Assembly: GCA_937899415.1 (NCBI GenBank)
Contig: CALBPI010000060.1
Location: 152,813 to 216,812 of the forward strand
Direction of reading: 5' to 3'
Source: an uncultured Gammaproteobacteria bacterium
GTDB taxonomy: Bacteria; Pseudomonadota; Gammaproteobacteria; Steroidobacterales; Woeseiaceae
Length of the DNA stretch: 64,000 nt
Position 1 is the first letter of the stretch, and each line of letters begins with the position of its first letter. Below, piece by piece: positions 51,087 to 60,374 of this stretch. Under the pieces are notes generated by a model. That model did not search any database and was not told the DNA's origin. It saw only the letters and a list, made by a program, of their open reading frames with translations. The position numbers and the translations under genes were made by a program.

Positions 51087-52001
51087 ATGCGCGTCATGAG
51101 CTTTCGTCACAGTGACGTAGACAGCTTCGGCGTTGTGACGGCCGCCGGCGTGATCGACATGGGGGCCCGGCTCGCGGGGCGATACGGCACGCTGCGCGAC
51201 GTGATCGCCGCTGACGCGCTCGACACCTTGCGCGATATGTCGCAGGACTACACAGCCGACTATTCGCTCGAAGACATCACTTTTCTGCCGCCCATACCCG
51301 CGCCAGAGAAGATCATCTGCGTCGGCATCAACTACCGGCCGCACATCGAGGAAACCGGTCGCGAGCCGCCAGAGTATCCGCTCCTGTTTGTCCGCTTCCC
51401 CGGCAGCCTCACAGGACACAATGAAGCACTCGTGGTGCCGTCGTTATCGCACCGACTCGACTATGAGGGCGAGCTCGCCGTGGTCATCGGCCGTGCGGGC
51501 CGTCACATCCCGGCGCAGGGTGCACTGCGCCACGTCGCGGGCTACGCCTGTGTCAACGACGGCAGTGTGCGCGACTACCAGCGCCACACGTCTCAGTTCA
51601 CGCCCGGCAAGAACTTTCAGTCCAGCGGCAGTTTCGGGCCCTGGCTGACGACGGCAGACGAAGTCGGCGATCCGGGTTCACTCACCCTCGAGACACGTCT
51701 CAACGACAACGTCATGCAGTCCGCGTCAGTGGGCGACCTGGTGTTCGACATTCCGTCACTCATCGCTTACGTGTCGTCCTTCGCGGAACTGACGCCGGGC
51801 GATGTGATCGTTACGGGAACACCCGGTGGTGTGGGCTACGTGCGCAAGCCGCCCGTCTATATGAAGGCGGGCGATCTGGTTGAAGTCGACATCTCGGGTG
51901 TCGGCGTGCTGCGCAACCGCGTGGCCGAAGAGGTCAATACGCTCGATAGCGGCAGCTTCCGCGTCGACGAATCGAACAACGAGGAGGTCTCGGAGGCATG
52001 A
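51087..52001 (+). CDS. fumarylacetoacetate hydrolase family protein
   Basis: A 304-residue FAH-fold enzyme that hydrolyses or isomerises a beta-diketo or oxo acid. The core shows KIICVGINYRPHIEETG, LDYEGELAVVIGRAGR (metal-binding Glu residues), KNFQSSGSFGPWL and TGTPGGVGYVRKP. It opens a three-gene operon whose reading frames overlap by 4 bases each, followed by a molybdenum hydroxylase and an amidase. This implies one pathway for an aromatic or heterocyclic compound, in which FAH acts on a ring-opened product. Confidence 0.9.
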   Translation: MRVMSFRHSDVDSFGVVTAAGVIDMGARLAGRYGTLRDVIAADALDTLRDMSQDYTADYSLEDITFLPPIPAPEKIICVGINYRPHIEETGREPPEYPLLFVRFPGSLTGHNEALVVPSLSHRLDYEGELAVVIGRAGRHIPAQGALRHVAGYACVNDGSVRDYQRHTSQFTPGKNFQSSGSFGPWLTTADEVGDPGSLTLETRLNDNVMQSASVGDLVFDIPSLIAYVSSFAELTPGDVIVTGTPGGVGYVRKPPVYMKAGDLVEVDISGVGVLRNRVAEEVNTLDSGSFRVDESNNEEVSEA

Positions 52002-54334
52002 GCACAATCGAACAGGGCGAGTCGCGCGCGCGCACGGAAGACGCCCGACTGATTACGGGGCAAGGCGCGTATCTCGATGATGTGCCGCTCGACCATCCTG
52101 CCTGCCTTCGGTTTCTGCGATCGCCGGTTGCGGCCGCGCGGATCCGCAGACTCGACACGACCGCCGCTGCCGCCATGCCGGGCGTATTGTCGGTGTTTAC
52201 GATCGCCGACCTGGATGCTGCAGGTGTCCGCGACGTGCCGGCTGCCGATGTTGCCGCGACACCCTGGCACGCGGGCCACGAGGCCGTGGGACAGCCGCCG
52301 CTGGCGCGCAAGCACGTGCGCTATGAAGGTGAGCCCATGGCCGCCGTTGTGGCTGAGTCGCGGGCCGCGGCCGATGCGGCGCTCGAGGCCATCGAGCTGG
52401 TACTCGAAGACACTGCGCCCGTCGCATCCATGTCGCAGGCGCTCGATGACGGTGCGCCGCTCGTGCACGCTGATGTGCCTGGCAACGTGCTGGGCGTTTT
52501 GGGGCAGGGCGACTCGGCGGCAACGGATGCCGCGTTTGAGTCGGCCGCGCGCGTTGTGACGCTCGACCTCGTCAACAATCGACTGGCGCCCTGCGCGATC
52601 GAGCCACGCGGTGCGGCGGCGGCCTACGACAGCGAGACCGGCGACTACGTGCTCTACCAGGGTTGCCAGGGCGCGCACACGCTCAAAGGCCGCGTCCTGC
52701 AGGCCATGCCGATTGAGCCGGAGCGTTTGCGGGTCGTGTGCCCCGACGTCGGTGGCGGGTTTGGACTCAAGATGTTCCTGCAGTGCGAGACGCTGAGCGT
52801 GCTGCATGCAACGCGTGCGACGGGGCGCCCCGTGAAGTGGGTGGCCGACCGGCGCGAAAGTTTCCTTTCCGATCTCCACGGCCGCGATCACGAAACGCAC
52901 GCCGAACTCGCGCTCGATGACGACGGCAGGTTCCAGGCGCTGCGCGTACACATCGACTCGAACGTCGGCGCGTACCAGTCGCAGGCGGGCGCGATGATCG
53001 CCTGGATCGGCGCTTACATGACAACGGGGTGTTACACGATTCCAGAGGCGCATGCGCGTATTCGCGTCATCATGACGAACACCGTTCCCGTCGACGCCTA
53101 TCGGGGTGCAGGCAGACCCGAGGCGGCCTACCTCATCGAGCGTCTCGTCGACAAGGCAGCGCGCGAGGTGGGGCTGGCGCCCGACGAGATTCGCCGACGC
53201 AATTTCATTCAGCCGGCTGACTTTCCCTACCGGGTGCCAACGGGCCAGGTCTATGACTCGGGTGAGTACGAGCGGCAGATGGACCTCGCAATGGCGCGCA
53301 GCGACTGGCAGGGCTTTGCGGCACGGCGCGATGCGTCTGCTGAACGCGGCCGCTTGCGCGGCATCGGGTTGTCTTACTACGTCGAGATCTGCGCGGGCTT
53401 CGGCAACGAGGAAGTGGATCTGCATTTTGGCACCGACGGGCTGCTCACTGTTCGCGTCGGTACGCAGTCGACGGGCCAGGGCCACGAAACGGCGTACGCA
53501 CAACTCGCGGCGCGCGAACTGGGCATCGATGTTGATGCTGTGCGCGTTTTGCAGGGCGACACGCGACTGATTCGTTCGGGGCAAGGCACGGGCGGTTCGC
53601 GCACGATGGCCATCGGCGGGTCTGCGCTGATCGGCGCCTGCGCGCGCCTGCGCGACGCGGCCTGTGCCCAGGCGGCGGTCATGGCGGACGTTGATGCAGT
53701 GACCGTCGTCTTCGCCGAAGGCGCGCTCGACGCCGGCGGCACGGCGCTGTCGCTGAGCGACGTGGCGTTGGCGACCTACGACGACGCGACGCGGGCCGAG
53801 GCCGTGGCGCCTGGTCTCGCCGTGACCGCCGAGTTCGAGCCCACGGCCGGCACGTTCCCGAACGGTTGCCACATCTGCGAAGTCGACATCGATCCCGAGA
53901 CTGGCCACGTCGACATCCTGCGCTACACAGTGCAGGACGACTTCGGCAACGTCATCAATCCGCTGTTGCTCGAGGGGCAGGTGGTTGGCGGCGTGGCGCA
54001 GGGCCTGGGCCAGGCGCTCATGGAGCGTGCGTTGTATTCGACCGACGACGGCTTGCTGCTCAGCGACTCATTTATGGGCTACGCCATGCCAAGCGCTGAA
54101 GACATGCCCAATCTTGACTTCGCGCATAGCCCCGTGCCATCGCCGCGCAACCCGCTGGGCCTCAAGGGTGCCGGTGAGGCCGGGACGATCGGCGCGCCGC
54201 CGGCGCTCGTTAATGCGGTCGTCGATGCGCTCTACGAGTCCGGTGTCGATCACATCGACATGCCCGTATCTGCGGCGGCGGTGTGGCACGCACTCAATCC
54301 CGGCGCACGCCAACGCGAACGCGAGGCCGCATGA
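51998..54334 (+). CDS. xanthine dehydrogenase-family molybdopterin-binding subunit
   Basis: The large catalytic subunit (778 residues) of a molybdenum hydroxylase (CoxL/XdhB type). Visible are EDARLITGQGAYLDD at the start, the molybdopterin loops VGGGFGLKMF and AYRGAGRPEAAYL, STGQGHETAY, and the catalytic Glu segment KGAGEAGTIGAPP. The active loop is not the AYRCSFR of true CO dehydrogenase. No FAD (CoxM-like) or iron-sulfur (CoxS-like) subunit is encoded in the window, which is unusual; partners may be elsewhere. Both ends overlap neighbours by ATGA. Confidence 0.93.
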   Translation: MSTIEQGESRARTEDARLITGQGAYLDDVPLDHPACLRFLRSPVAAARIRRLDTTAAAAMPGVLSVFTIADLDAAGVRDVPAADVAATPWHAGHEAVGQPPLARKHVRYEGEPMAAVVAESRAAADAALEAIELVLEDTAPVASMSQALDDGAPLVHADVPGNVLGVLGQGDSAATDAAFESAARVVTLDLVNNRLAPCAIEPRGAAAAYDSETGDYVLYQGCQGAHTLKGRVLQAMPIEPERLRVVCPDVGGGFGLKMFLQCETLSVLHATRATGRPVKWVADRRESFLSDLHGRDHETHAELALDDDGRFQALRVHIDSNVGAYQSQAGAMIAWIGAYMTTGCYTIPEAHARIRVIMTNTVPVDAYRGAGRPEAAYLIERLVDKAAREVGLAPDEIRRRNFIQPADFPYRVPTGQVYDSGEYERQMDLAMARSDWQGFAARRDASAERGRLRGIGLSYYVEICAGFGNEEVDLHFGTDGLLTVRVGTQSTGQGHETAYAQLAARELGIDVDAVRVLQGDTRLIRSGQGTGGSRTMAIGGSALIGACARLRDAACAQAAVMADVDAVTVVFAEGALDAGGTALSLSDVALATYDDATRAEAVAPGLAVTAEFEPTAGTFPNGCHICEVDIDPETGHVDILRYTVQDDFGNVINPLLLEGQVVGGVAQGLGQALMERALYSTDDGLLLSDSFMGYAMPSAEDMPNLDFAHSPVPSPRNPLGLKGAGEAGTIGAPPALVNAVVDALYESGVDHIDMPVSAAAVWHALNPGARQREREAA

Positions 54335-55848
54335 TGATCCGGCGCGTTGTGCTGACGCTGGGCGCTGTAGCGCTTGTGGCCTGCGCGATGCCCGTTGCCG
54401 ATCCGGTTACAGCGCCCAAGGTGCCGGGTCCGGCGCGCGTCACGCTTGAGCGCACCCTGGGCGCCATATGCGCCATCGATGGCCCGGTTGCAGGGCTCGA
54501 ATGCACGCATCCGGCACCGCCGTCGGTCGCCCGCAATGCGATGATCGAGGTCAACAGCAACGCCGACATCATCGCCGATCGACTGGATGCCACGCCGTCG
54601 CTGGGTCCGCTGCACGGTGTACCCGTTGCGCTCAAGGACAATATCGAGACGGCTGATGGTATGCGCACGACGGCGGGTTCGCTGGCGCTCATCAATTACC
54701 GCGCGGCGAAGGACGCGCATCTCGTCATGCGCCTGCGCGAGGCGGGTGTTGTGATCGTCGGCAAGACCAATCTCAGCGAGTGGGCGAACTTCCGTTCGAC
54801 GCGATCGGTCAGTGGATGGAGCAGCGCCGGGGGGCAGACCCGCCACGCACTCGACCCCGCGCGCAATCCCTGTGGCTCATCGAGCGGCTCGGCGGTCGCT
54901 GTTGCTACGGGCATTGTACCGCTGGCCGTGGGTACGGAAACCGACGGCTCGATCATTTGCCCCGCGTCGATCAACGGCATCGTGGGTATCAAGCCTACGC
55001 TGGGTCTTGTCAGCCGCAGCGGCATCGTCCCGCTGTCGTTGTCGCAGGACACGGCTGGTCCCATGGCACGCGATGTCAAAAGCGCGGCCTTGCTGCTGGC
55101 GGCCATGGCGGGGGCGGACCCCGAAGACGCTGCCACGCAACGCATTCCCGAGGGTCTGTTGCCACTGAAACCTGACTTTCGCGCGGACGTGCTGTCGGGC
55201 AAGCGTATCGGGGTACTGCGCACCTACGGTGGCGCCGGCAACGTGCCGGCCGTGGAAGCCGCGTTCACACGTGCGTTGGCGCGGCTCGATGCGGCAGGCG
55301 CGGTGCTCATTGATCCTATCGAGATCGATACGACGGGTATGGGCGCAGCCGAGTACGCCGTCTTGCTGCATGAGTTTCGCGATGACCTCAACGCCTATCT
55401 GGAAGCGCGCCTCTTGATTCCCGATTCGCTGGCCGAGTTGATCGCCTACAACGAGTCCAATGCGGACACTGTCATGCCGCACTTCGGCCAGGAGATCTTT
55501 CTGGCCGCAGAGGCGACGGGTGGGCGTGCCGCGCCCGAGTACGCCGAAGCGTTGGCGCGCTCAAAGTTGATCTCGCGCGGCGGTCTCGATGGGGCTTTCG
55601 ATGCACACGCACTGGATGCGATCGTTGCGCCGTCAAACGGCCCGGCTTGGCCGACCGACTACAAGAACGGCGACGGCTTCAGTGTCGGCTCGTCATCGTT
55701 GGCCGCCGTGTCGGGTTACCCGTCGATCACAGTTCCCGCCGACACGGCCGACGGGCTGCCGCTGGGGCTGTCTTTTGTTGGCCGTGAGTGGCACGATCGC
55801 GAGATCATCGAGTTTGCCTTTGCTTTTGAGCGAGCCGGCACCGACTGA
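54331..55848 (+). CDS. amidase signature family enzyme, exported
   Basis: A 505-residue amidase with the Ser-cisSer-Lys triad: Lys in PVALKDNIET, Ser region in PCGSSSGSAVAVA, and TETDGSIICPAS. The N-terminus (VVLTLGAVALVACAMP) looks like a signal with a lipobox-like LVAC, so it may be a lipoprotein. That would put the amidase outside the cytoplasm while FAH and the molybdenum hydroxylase appear soluble. The ATG at 54331 overlaps the upstream stop. Probably cleaves an amide that feeds the same pathway. Confidence 0.9.
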   Translation: MMIRRVVLTLGAVALVACAMPVADPVTAPKVPGPARVTLERTLGAICAIDGPVAGLECTHPAPPSVARNAMIEVNSNADIIADRLDATPSLGPLHGVPVALKDNIETADGMRTTAGSLALINYRAAKDAHLVMRLREAGVVIVGKTNLSEWANFRSTRSVSGWSSAGGQTRHALDPARNPCGSSSGSAVAVATGIVPLAVGTETDGSIICPASINGIVGIKPTLGLVSRSGIVPLSLSQDTAGPMARDVKSAALLLAAMAGADPEDAATQRIPEGLLPLKPDFRADVLSGKRIGVLRTYGGAGNVPAVEAAFTRALARLDAAGAVLIDPIEIDTTGMGAAEYAVLLHEFRDDLNAYLEARLLIPDSLAELIAYNESNADTVMPHFGQEIFLAAEATGGRAAPEYAEALARSKLISRGGLDGAFDAHALDAIVAPSNGPAWPTDYKNGDGFSVGSSSLAAVSGYPSITVPADTADGLPLGLSFVGREWHDREIIEFAFAFERAGTD

Positions 55849-55913
55849 CGCCTCCATCCCCGATCATCCTGAATCACGAGCTGCGGTATGCTGCCGGCAG
55901 TGGGAGCTTTTTC

Positions 55914-57764
55914 ATGACTGCATTACGTAACATCACACTCTTGATGACGCTGTTGCTGCTCGCGTCCTGTGGCGGTGGTGGCGGTGGCGGCGGTAGCGCA
56001 CCACCACCGACGGGTGGCGGCGGCGGTAGTGGTGGTGGCGGTACGCCTCCGCCCCCAAGCGCTGTGGACACGCTTCGCGACAGCCTCGAGGGTTTGTCAC
56101 TTGGCGCGTTTTACGATGTGTCCTACAAGGCGTTGCTGGCGCGCGACCCGGAACAGGTGGTGTCGCTCGGTCTTGATAACGAAATCGACGTTGCCGGGCA
56201 GCTCACGGATATCTCTCGCGACTACGCGCTGGAGACGATTGCATTGCACGGCGTTGTGCGCGATGCGCTCAACGATTACGACCGGGCCGCACTGGCACCG
56301 GCAGACCAAATCACCTGGGACGTCTACGCCTGGTATCTCGACAGCGTTATCGATGATGAACCCTTCATCGACTACCACTTTCTTGCGACCTATTCGTTGA
56401 TCGGTGAACAGAGCCAGACGCAACGGTTCTTCACCGATATTCAGCCCGTTGAAAACGAGAGTGATGCGGAGGCCTACCTGGCCCGGTTGCGTCGCGTTGA
56501 TGACAAGTTCCTTCAGCTCACGCAGCGCGTAACCGCGGCACGCGATGCCGGCATCGTGGAGCCGGCGCTAACGATGAATGTGGCGATCCAGCGGCTCGAC
56601 GAGATCCTCGCGTTGCCACTGACGGGCAATCCATACTTCACGACCTTCAATGACAAAGTCGGCGCGCTGACCGGTGTGACGAGTTTGCGCAAGAACGAAT
56701 TGCGGGATGATGCGATTAGCGCCGTCGGTGGCAGTGTGATCCCCGCCTATCAGAATTTGCGTAATACGTTGGCCAACGTGGTGTCTTCCGCGCCCACCGA
56801 CATCGGCGTGGGGCAGTACCCGCAGGGTGACGCGTTTTACGCGGAGCGCCTGGCGTATTTCACCTCGAGCTCGTTGACACCGGCGGAGGTGCACCAGCTT
56901 GGCCTCGATGCTCTCGTGGGCATCAGTGCTGCGCTTGCAGACCGATTTGCAACACTGGGCTACCCGGCCGCGGAAGCGCTCGCCACCTCGATCGAACGCG
57001 TCTCCACAGACGGAGGTGTGATCGCGGCGGCCGATGCGCTGGGTGTGTATGAGGCGCTCATCGATGCGGCCCGCGATGACATGGTCGGGTTCTTTAACGA
57101 TTTCCCCGCAGCAGAAGTGGTCGTCATCGGCGGACCGACGGGCGGGTTCTACATTCGGCCGTCACTGGACGGGTCGCGGCCCGGCGCGTTCTACGCCAGC
57201 ACGGTCGACGATGTGCCGTACTTCACCATGCCGACGTTGACCTACCACGAGGCGCTGCCGGGGCATCACTACCAGATCGCGCTGGCCATGGAGCAGGACG
57301 TGCCTCTGTTCCGCAAAGTCGTTGGCGCGACGTCCTACATCGAGGGCTGGGGCCTGTACGCCGAACGCGTTGCCTCCGACCTCGGTTGGTACTCCGACGA
57401 CATCTATGGCGATGTGGGCCGCCTGCATTTCGAAGCGTTGCGTGCGGCACGGCTCGTTATCGATACGGGTATCCACGCCTTTGGCTGGACGTTCGACGAA
57501 GCGACGGATTTCGGTGTCGATAATGTTGGCACCACATTGGGCAGTGCCCAGGGCGCAGCGGCGCGATACAGCGTCTGGCCTGGACAAGCCACCGCCTATT
57601 ACGTGGGTCTGCTCAAGATGCTCGAGCTTCGCGATCGCGCGCAGACCGAGCTTGGTGGCAGCTTTGATCTTGCCGCGTTCCACGAGGCGGTCATCGACAG
57701 CGGCGCGGTGCCGCTGGATGTGCTTGAGACCATCATCGACGACTGGATAGCCGCGCAACTCTGA
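55914..57764 (+). CDS. DUF885 family lipoprotein with Gly-rich linker
   Basis: A 616-residue predicted lipoprotein: lipobox LLASC followed at once by poly-Gly and Pro runs (about residues 20-49), a flexible tether. The DUF885 domain carries YHEALPGHHYQI, the HExxPGHH putative zinc motif, with YIEGWGLYAERV further on. Full-length DUF885 proteins are about this size. A metallopeptidase role is likely but unproven. It follows the amidase gene by 65 bases and may end that operon. Confidence 0.87.
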   Translation: MTALRNITLLMTLLLLASCGGGGGGGGSAPPPTGGGGGSGGGGTPPPPSAVDTLRDSLEGLSLGAFYDVSYKALLARDPEQVVSLGLDNEIDVAGQLTDISRDYALETIALHGVVRDALNDYDRAALAPADQITWDVYAWYLDSVIDDEPFIDYHFLATYSLIGEQSQTQRFFTDIQPVENESDAEAYLARLRRVDDKFLQLTQRVTAARDAGIVEPALTMNVAIQRLDEILALPLTGNPYFTTFNDKVGALTGVTSLRKNELRDDAISAVGGSVIPAYQNLRNTLANVVSSAPTDIGVGQYPQGDAFYAERLAYFTSSSLTPAEVHQLGLDALVGISAALADRFATLGYPAAEALATSIERVSTDGGVIAAADALGVYEALIDAARDDMVGFFNDFPAAEVVVIGGPTGGFYIRPSLDGSRPGAFYASTVDDVPYFTMPTLTYHEALPGHHYQIALAMEQDVPLFRKVVGATSYIEGWGLYAERVASDLGWYSDDIYGDVGRLHFEALRAARLVIDTGIHAFGWTFDEATDFGVDNVGTTLGSAQGAAARYSVWPGQATAYYVGLLKMLELRDRAQTELGGSFDLAAFHEAVIDSGAVPLDVLETIIDDWIAAQL

Positions 57765-57773
57765 CGCGGCTGC

Positions 57774-58433
57774 TTACCAGGGCAGCGGGTAGCCCTCGGC
57801 GTGCCAGAAGCTGCCGCTCGTGGCGAGATCGAGCGCGTCCATGCGTTCAATGAGGCCGCGCGCGGCGTCCGCAGCATCGATGCCGCGGCCGCCCGTCATG
57901 CGCGTGGCAACGAGTCCGGGGTGCAGGAGTGCGATGGCGATGCCTCGCCCCCGTAGGTCGTGTGAGAGATTCTTGCCCACCATATTGACGGCGGTCTTCG
58001 AGACTCGGTAGCCGTAGTTGTTGCCCGAGCCGTTGTCGTCAATGGAACCGACGCGGCTTGAGACGATGCCAATGCGGGCACCCGCCGGCAGCACGGGAAC
58101 CAAAGCGCGGATGATGCGCAAAGGTCCCAGCGTGTTGACCTCGAACTGACGTCGCATCGCATCCAGCGAGATGCTCTCGAAGTGGTCACTCTCGAGAATG
58201 CCTGCATTGTGGATCACGAGGTCGGGCGGCGTATCCGCAATGACGTCGGCCAGATGATTCGCCGCGATGTCATCGGTGACGTCGACACCGTCAATGATGC
58301 GCGCGCCGAGCTCTGCAAGCGTCGGGTCGGGCTTGCGTACTGTGCCGATCACCTGGTCGCCGCGTTCAAATAGTTGGCGCACCAGTTCGCGACCAATGCC
58401 GCGGCTGGCGCCGACGACCAGTGCGATACTCAT
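57774..58433 (-). CDS. SDR family oxidoreductase
   Basis: A short-chain dehydrogenase of 219 residues, similar to the CsgA/YciK-like short members. It has LVVGASRGIGREL at the cofactor site, VIHNAGIL, the catalytic Ser near GIVSSRVGS, and YRVSKTAVN (Tyr-x-x-x-Lys). The C-terminus is shortened, typical of this subgroup. It overlaps the upstream serine hydrolase gene by ATGA and converges with the DUF885 gene (9-base gap). Confidence 0.9.
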   Translation of the reverse strand: MSIALVVGASRGIGRELVRQLFERGDQVIGTVRKPDPTLAELGARIIDGVDVTDDIAANHLADVIADTPPDLVIHNAGILESDHFESISLDAMRRQFEVNTLGPLRIIRALVPVLPAGARIGIVSSRVGSIDDNGSGNNYGYRVSKTAVNMVGKNLSHDLRGRGIAIALLHPGLVATRMTGGRGIDAADAARGLIERMDALDLATSGSFWHAEGYPLPW

Positions 58434-59575
58434 GTGGCGTCGGGTGCTGCTTCGGGCAGCAGCGCAAGGGCGCCCGCGACGTAGTCTTCGAGTTTCTTCC
58501 AGCCGCCTTCACTGGAGCGGCCCAGCCGCACGACAACGAGGTCACGCTCGGGCACGACGATGATGAACTGTCCGAGATGGCCCGAGAAATAGTAGAAGGC
58601 CGGATCCGCCTTGTAGTTCATCCAGGTCGAGTAACCGTAGTAGTCCGTGGCGCGCGGCGTGCGCATACGCTCAATGAAGCCGGCGTCGATGAGTTGTTGG
58701 CCCTGCCAGTTGCCGTCCTGCAAGAGCAGCTGGCCAAGCTTCGCGTAGTTGCGGGCATTCGTGTTGATGCAGCAGTAGGCGAGCTCCATGCCTTCGTCGT
58801 CCGTGTGCCACACGGCATCGTCGTTCATACCCAGCGGGCGCCACAGCGTTTCGGACAGGTAGTCTGACAGTGTGGTGCCCGGGCGGGCGCGCTCCAGTGC
58901 ACGCGACAGCGACACTGCGAGCAGCTGCGTCGACGCGCTTGAGTAGTAAAAATGGGTTTCGGGTTCGTGCGAGAAGCTGCCTTCAAGTACGAAGGACGCC
59001 ACGTCATCGCCGTAGAGCAATTCGACGGTTGGACTGAACGGGCTGTAATAGTGCTCGTCCCAGTCGTAACCTGAGGTCATCGTCGATAACGAACCCAGTG
59101 TGGCCTTCTGGCCCAGTGGGTCTTCGGAGAACTCGGGCAGAAGCGCCGTCAGGGGTTGTTCCAGGTCGTCGATGATGCCGTCTTCGAGTGCCCGGCCGAT
59201 GAGCAACGTCAATACGGTCTTGGCCATTGAAAATGAGTTGGTGCGGCTGTCGGCCGCGTAGCCCTGGAAGTACTGCTCGGCGATGAGCTCGCCTTTGTAC
59301 ACGGCAAGGAACGCAATTGCATCGCCTTCGACGAGCGATGTTGCGAAGGCTTCGGGAAGCGCGTCACGATAGTCGGGGTGCAGCCGCCAGGGTTGTGCAA
59401 CGCCTGCGTCAATGTTGCGCGTGTCGAAAACCGTGTGGTCGTCGATGTTGGCCGTCGCGTGCCCGGCCAGGTAGGTGCGCGCGAGCGCCGTGAAGATGTA
59501 GCCGTGCCCGGAAAGCAGCAGGGCGAGACTGGCGATGACGGGCAGCGCGCCAAGCCCGAGGATGAATTTTTTCAT
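58430..59575 (-). CDS. serine hydrolase, class C beta-lactamase fold
   Basis: A 381-residue serine hydrolase of the beta-lactamase/transpeptidase-like family with an N-terminal hydrophobic anchor (about 4-25). The nucleophile is in FSMAKTVLTLLIG (SxxK), the second motif is YSSAS, where YxN is replaced by YSS, and the third is GHLGQFI (HxG). These fit esterase or D-aminopeptidase-like relatives better than a true beta-lactamase. First gene of a two-gene leftward operon with an SDR. Confidence 0.88.
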   Translation of the reverse strand: MKKFILGLGALPVIASLALLLSGHGYIFTALARTYLAGHATANIDDHTVFDTRNIDAGVAQPWRLHPDYRDALPEAFATSLVEGDAIAFLAVYKGELIAEQYFQGYAADSRTNSFSMAKTVLTLLIGRALEDGIIDDLEQPLTALLPEFSEDPLGQKATLGSLSTMTSGYDWDEHYYSPFSPTVELLYGDDVASFVLEGSFSHEPETHFYYSSASTQLLAVSLSRALERARPGTTLSDYLSETLWRPLGMNDDAVWHTDDEGMELAYCCINTNARNYAKLGQLLLQDGNWQGQQLIDAGFIERMRTPRATDYYGYSTWMNYKADPAFYYFSGHLGQFIIVVPERDLVVVRLGRSSEGGWKKLEDYVAGALALLPEAAPDAT

Positions 59576-59605
59576 CCCGCGAGCTTAGCAGACACGGCCG
59601 TTTGC

Positions 59606-60172
59606 TCAGAACCGGTAGAGCACACCTACCGAGATCATCGAGACGTCAGTGTCGTCGAGATCGTAGACCTCGTATTCCCCGCGCACCTCGAGCGGGCCGA
59701 GTCCGAATGCAGCGCCAAGCCCGTAGCCGAGATCGGTGCCATCGTCATCGGCATCGAAACCGGCCAGCGCCGCTTCCGCTTCCCAGGCGATGACGCCGAG
59801 CTTGCCGTACAGATCAATAATGCCCGCGTTAAATGTCGCGATGCCCCAGGCGTTGATGCCCGTGGTGTCGACGGTCAAGTCGTCGCCAAGGATATCGATC
59901 TCAGGTTGACCGAAGTCAACATAACCTGCTTCTACGGCGATATCGAAGAAGGGCAGGTCGAAGGTGTAGCCGGCGAAAAATTTTGTTGCCGTGTCATCTT
60001 CATCGAAGCTCGTCGGGACGCCGGGGATGCCCGTATCGCCGAGTTCTGCCTCGATAGTTGCGCCACCGGCGCCCGCGCCGATGTAAAAACCTGAGTCTGC
60101 GGCGGCCAAGCCGGGGATCAGCAAACACGCCAGTCCGGCGCTCGCAATTCGCAGATGTCGCTTGATGTTCAT
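59606..60172 (-). CDS. outer-membrane beta-barrel protein
   Basis: A 188-residue protein with a signal peptide (about 1-25, ending LAAA-DS) and alternating hydrophobic strands of an eight-stranded OmpA/OmpW-like barrel. Visible: FYIGAGAGGATIEAE, FFAGYTFDLPFFDIAVEAGY, and a final SVGVLYRF ending in Phe, the BAM recognition signature. Asp-rich loops (FDADDDGTD) lie between strands. No pore or binding function can be named. Monocistronic and divergent from the nuclease gene. Confidence 0.87.
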   Translation of the reverse strand: MNIKRHLRIASAGLACLLIPGLAAADSGFYIGAGAGGATIEAELGDTGIPGVPTSFDEDDTATKFFAGYTFDLPFFDIAVEAGYVDFGQPEIDILGDDLTVDTTGINAWGIATFNAGIIDLYGKLGVIAWEAEAALAGFDADDDGTDLGYGLGAAFGLGPLEVRGEYEVYDLDDTDVSMISVGVLYRF

Positions 60173-60374
60173 TGCCTAACTCCTTGTTGGTGCGGCGAGC
60201 TTGCCGACCATGGCTGCGATACTGCCGGCTTCCTGTTGCGGTGCCGTGACACCGGTCTCGTTTTCCGTGGCTCGCGAATCATCCAACTGTCATGCCCATT
60301 TGTCATACTCTAAGGCAGTAACGTCGCTTGCGCGACGCCAACAAGAACAAAGTCGACAGGTTCCGGGAGAGACC

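Noticed and set aside
51857..53908. 683-codon open frame antisense to the molybdenum hydroxylase
   Set aside because: Shadow of the sense gene; no ribosome site or recognisable domain.
55964..56060. Gly/Pro-coding GGC-rich repeat as a mobile or CRISPR-like repeat
   Set aside because: It is an in-frame flexible linker after the lipobox of the DUF885 lipoprotein.
60287..60306. CTGTCAT and TTGTCAT direct repeats before the nuclease gene, like a Pho box
   Set aside because: The repeat period is 13 bases, not the 11 of a PhoB site, and no further repeat is present. Kept only as a hint of phosphate control.
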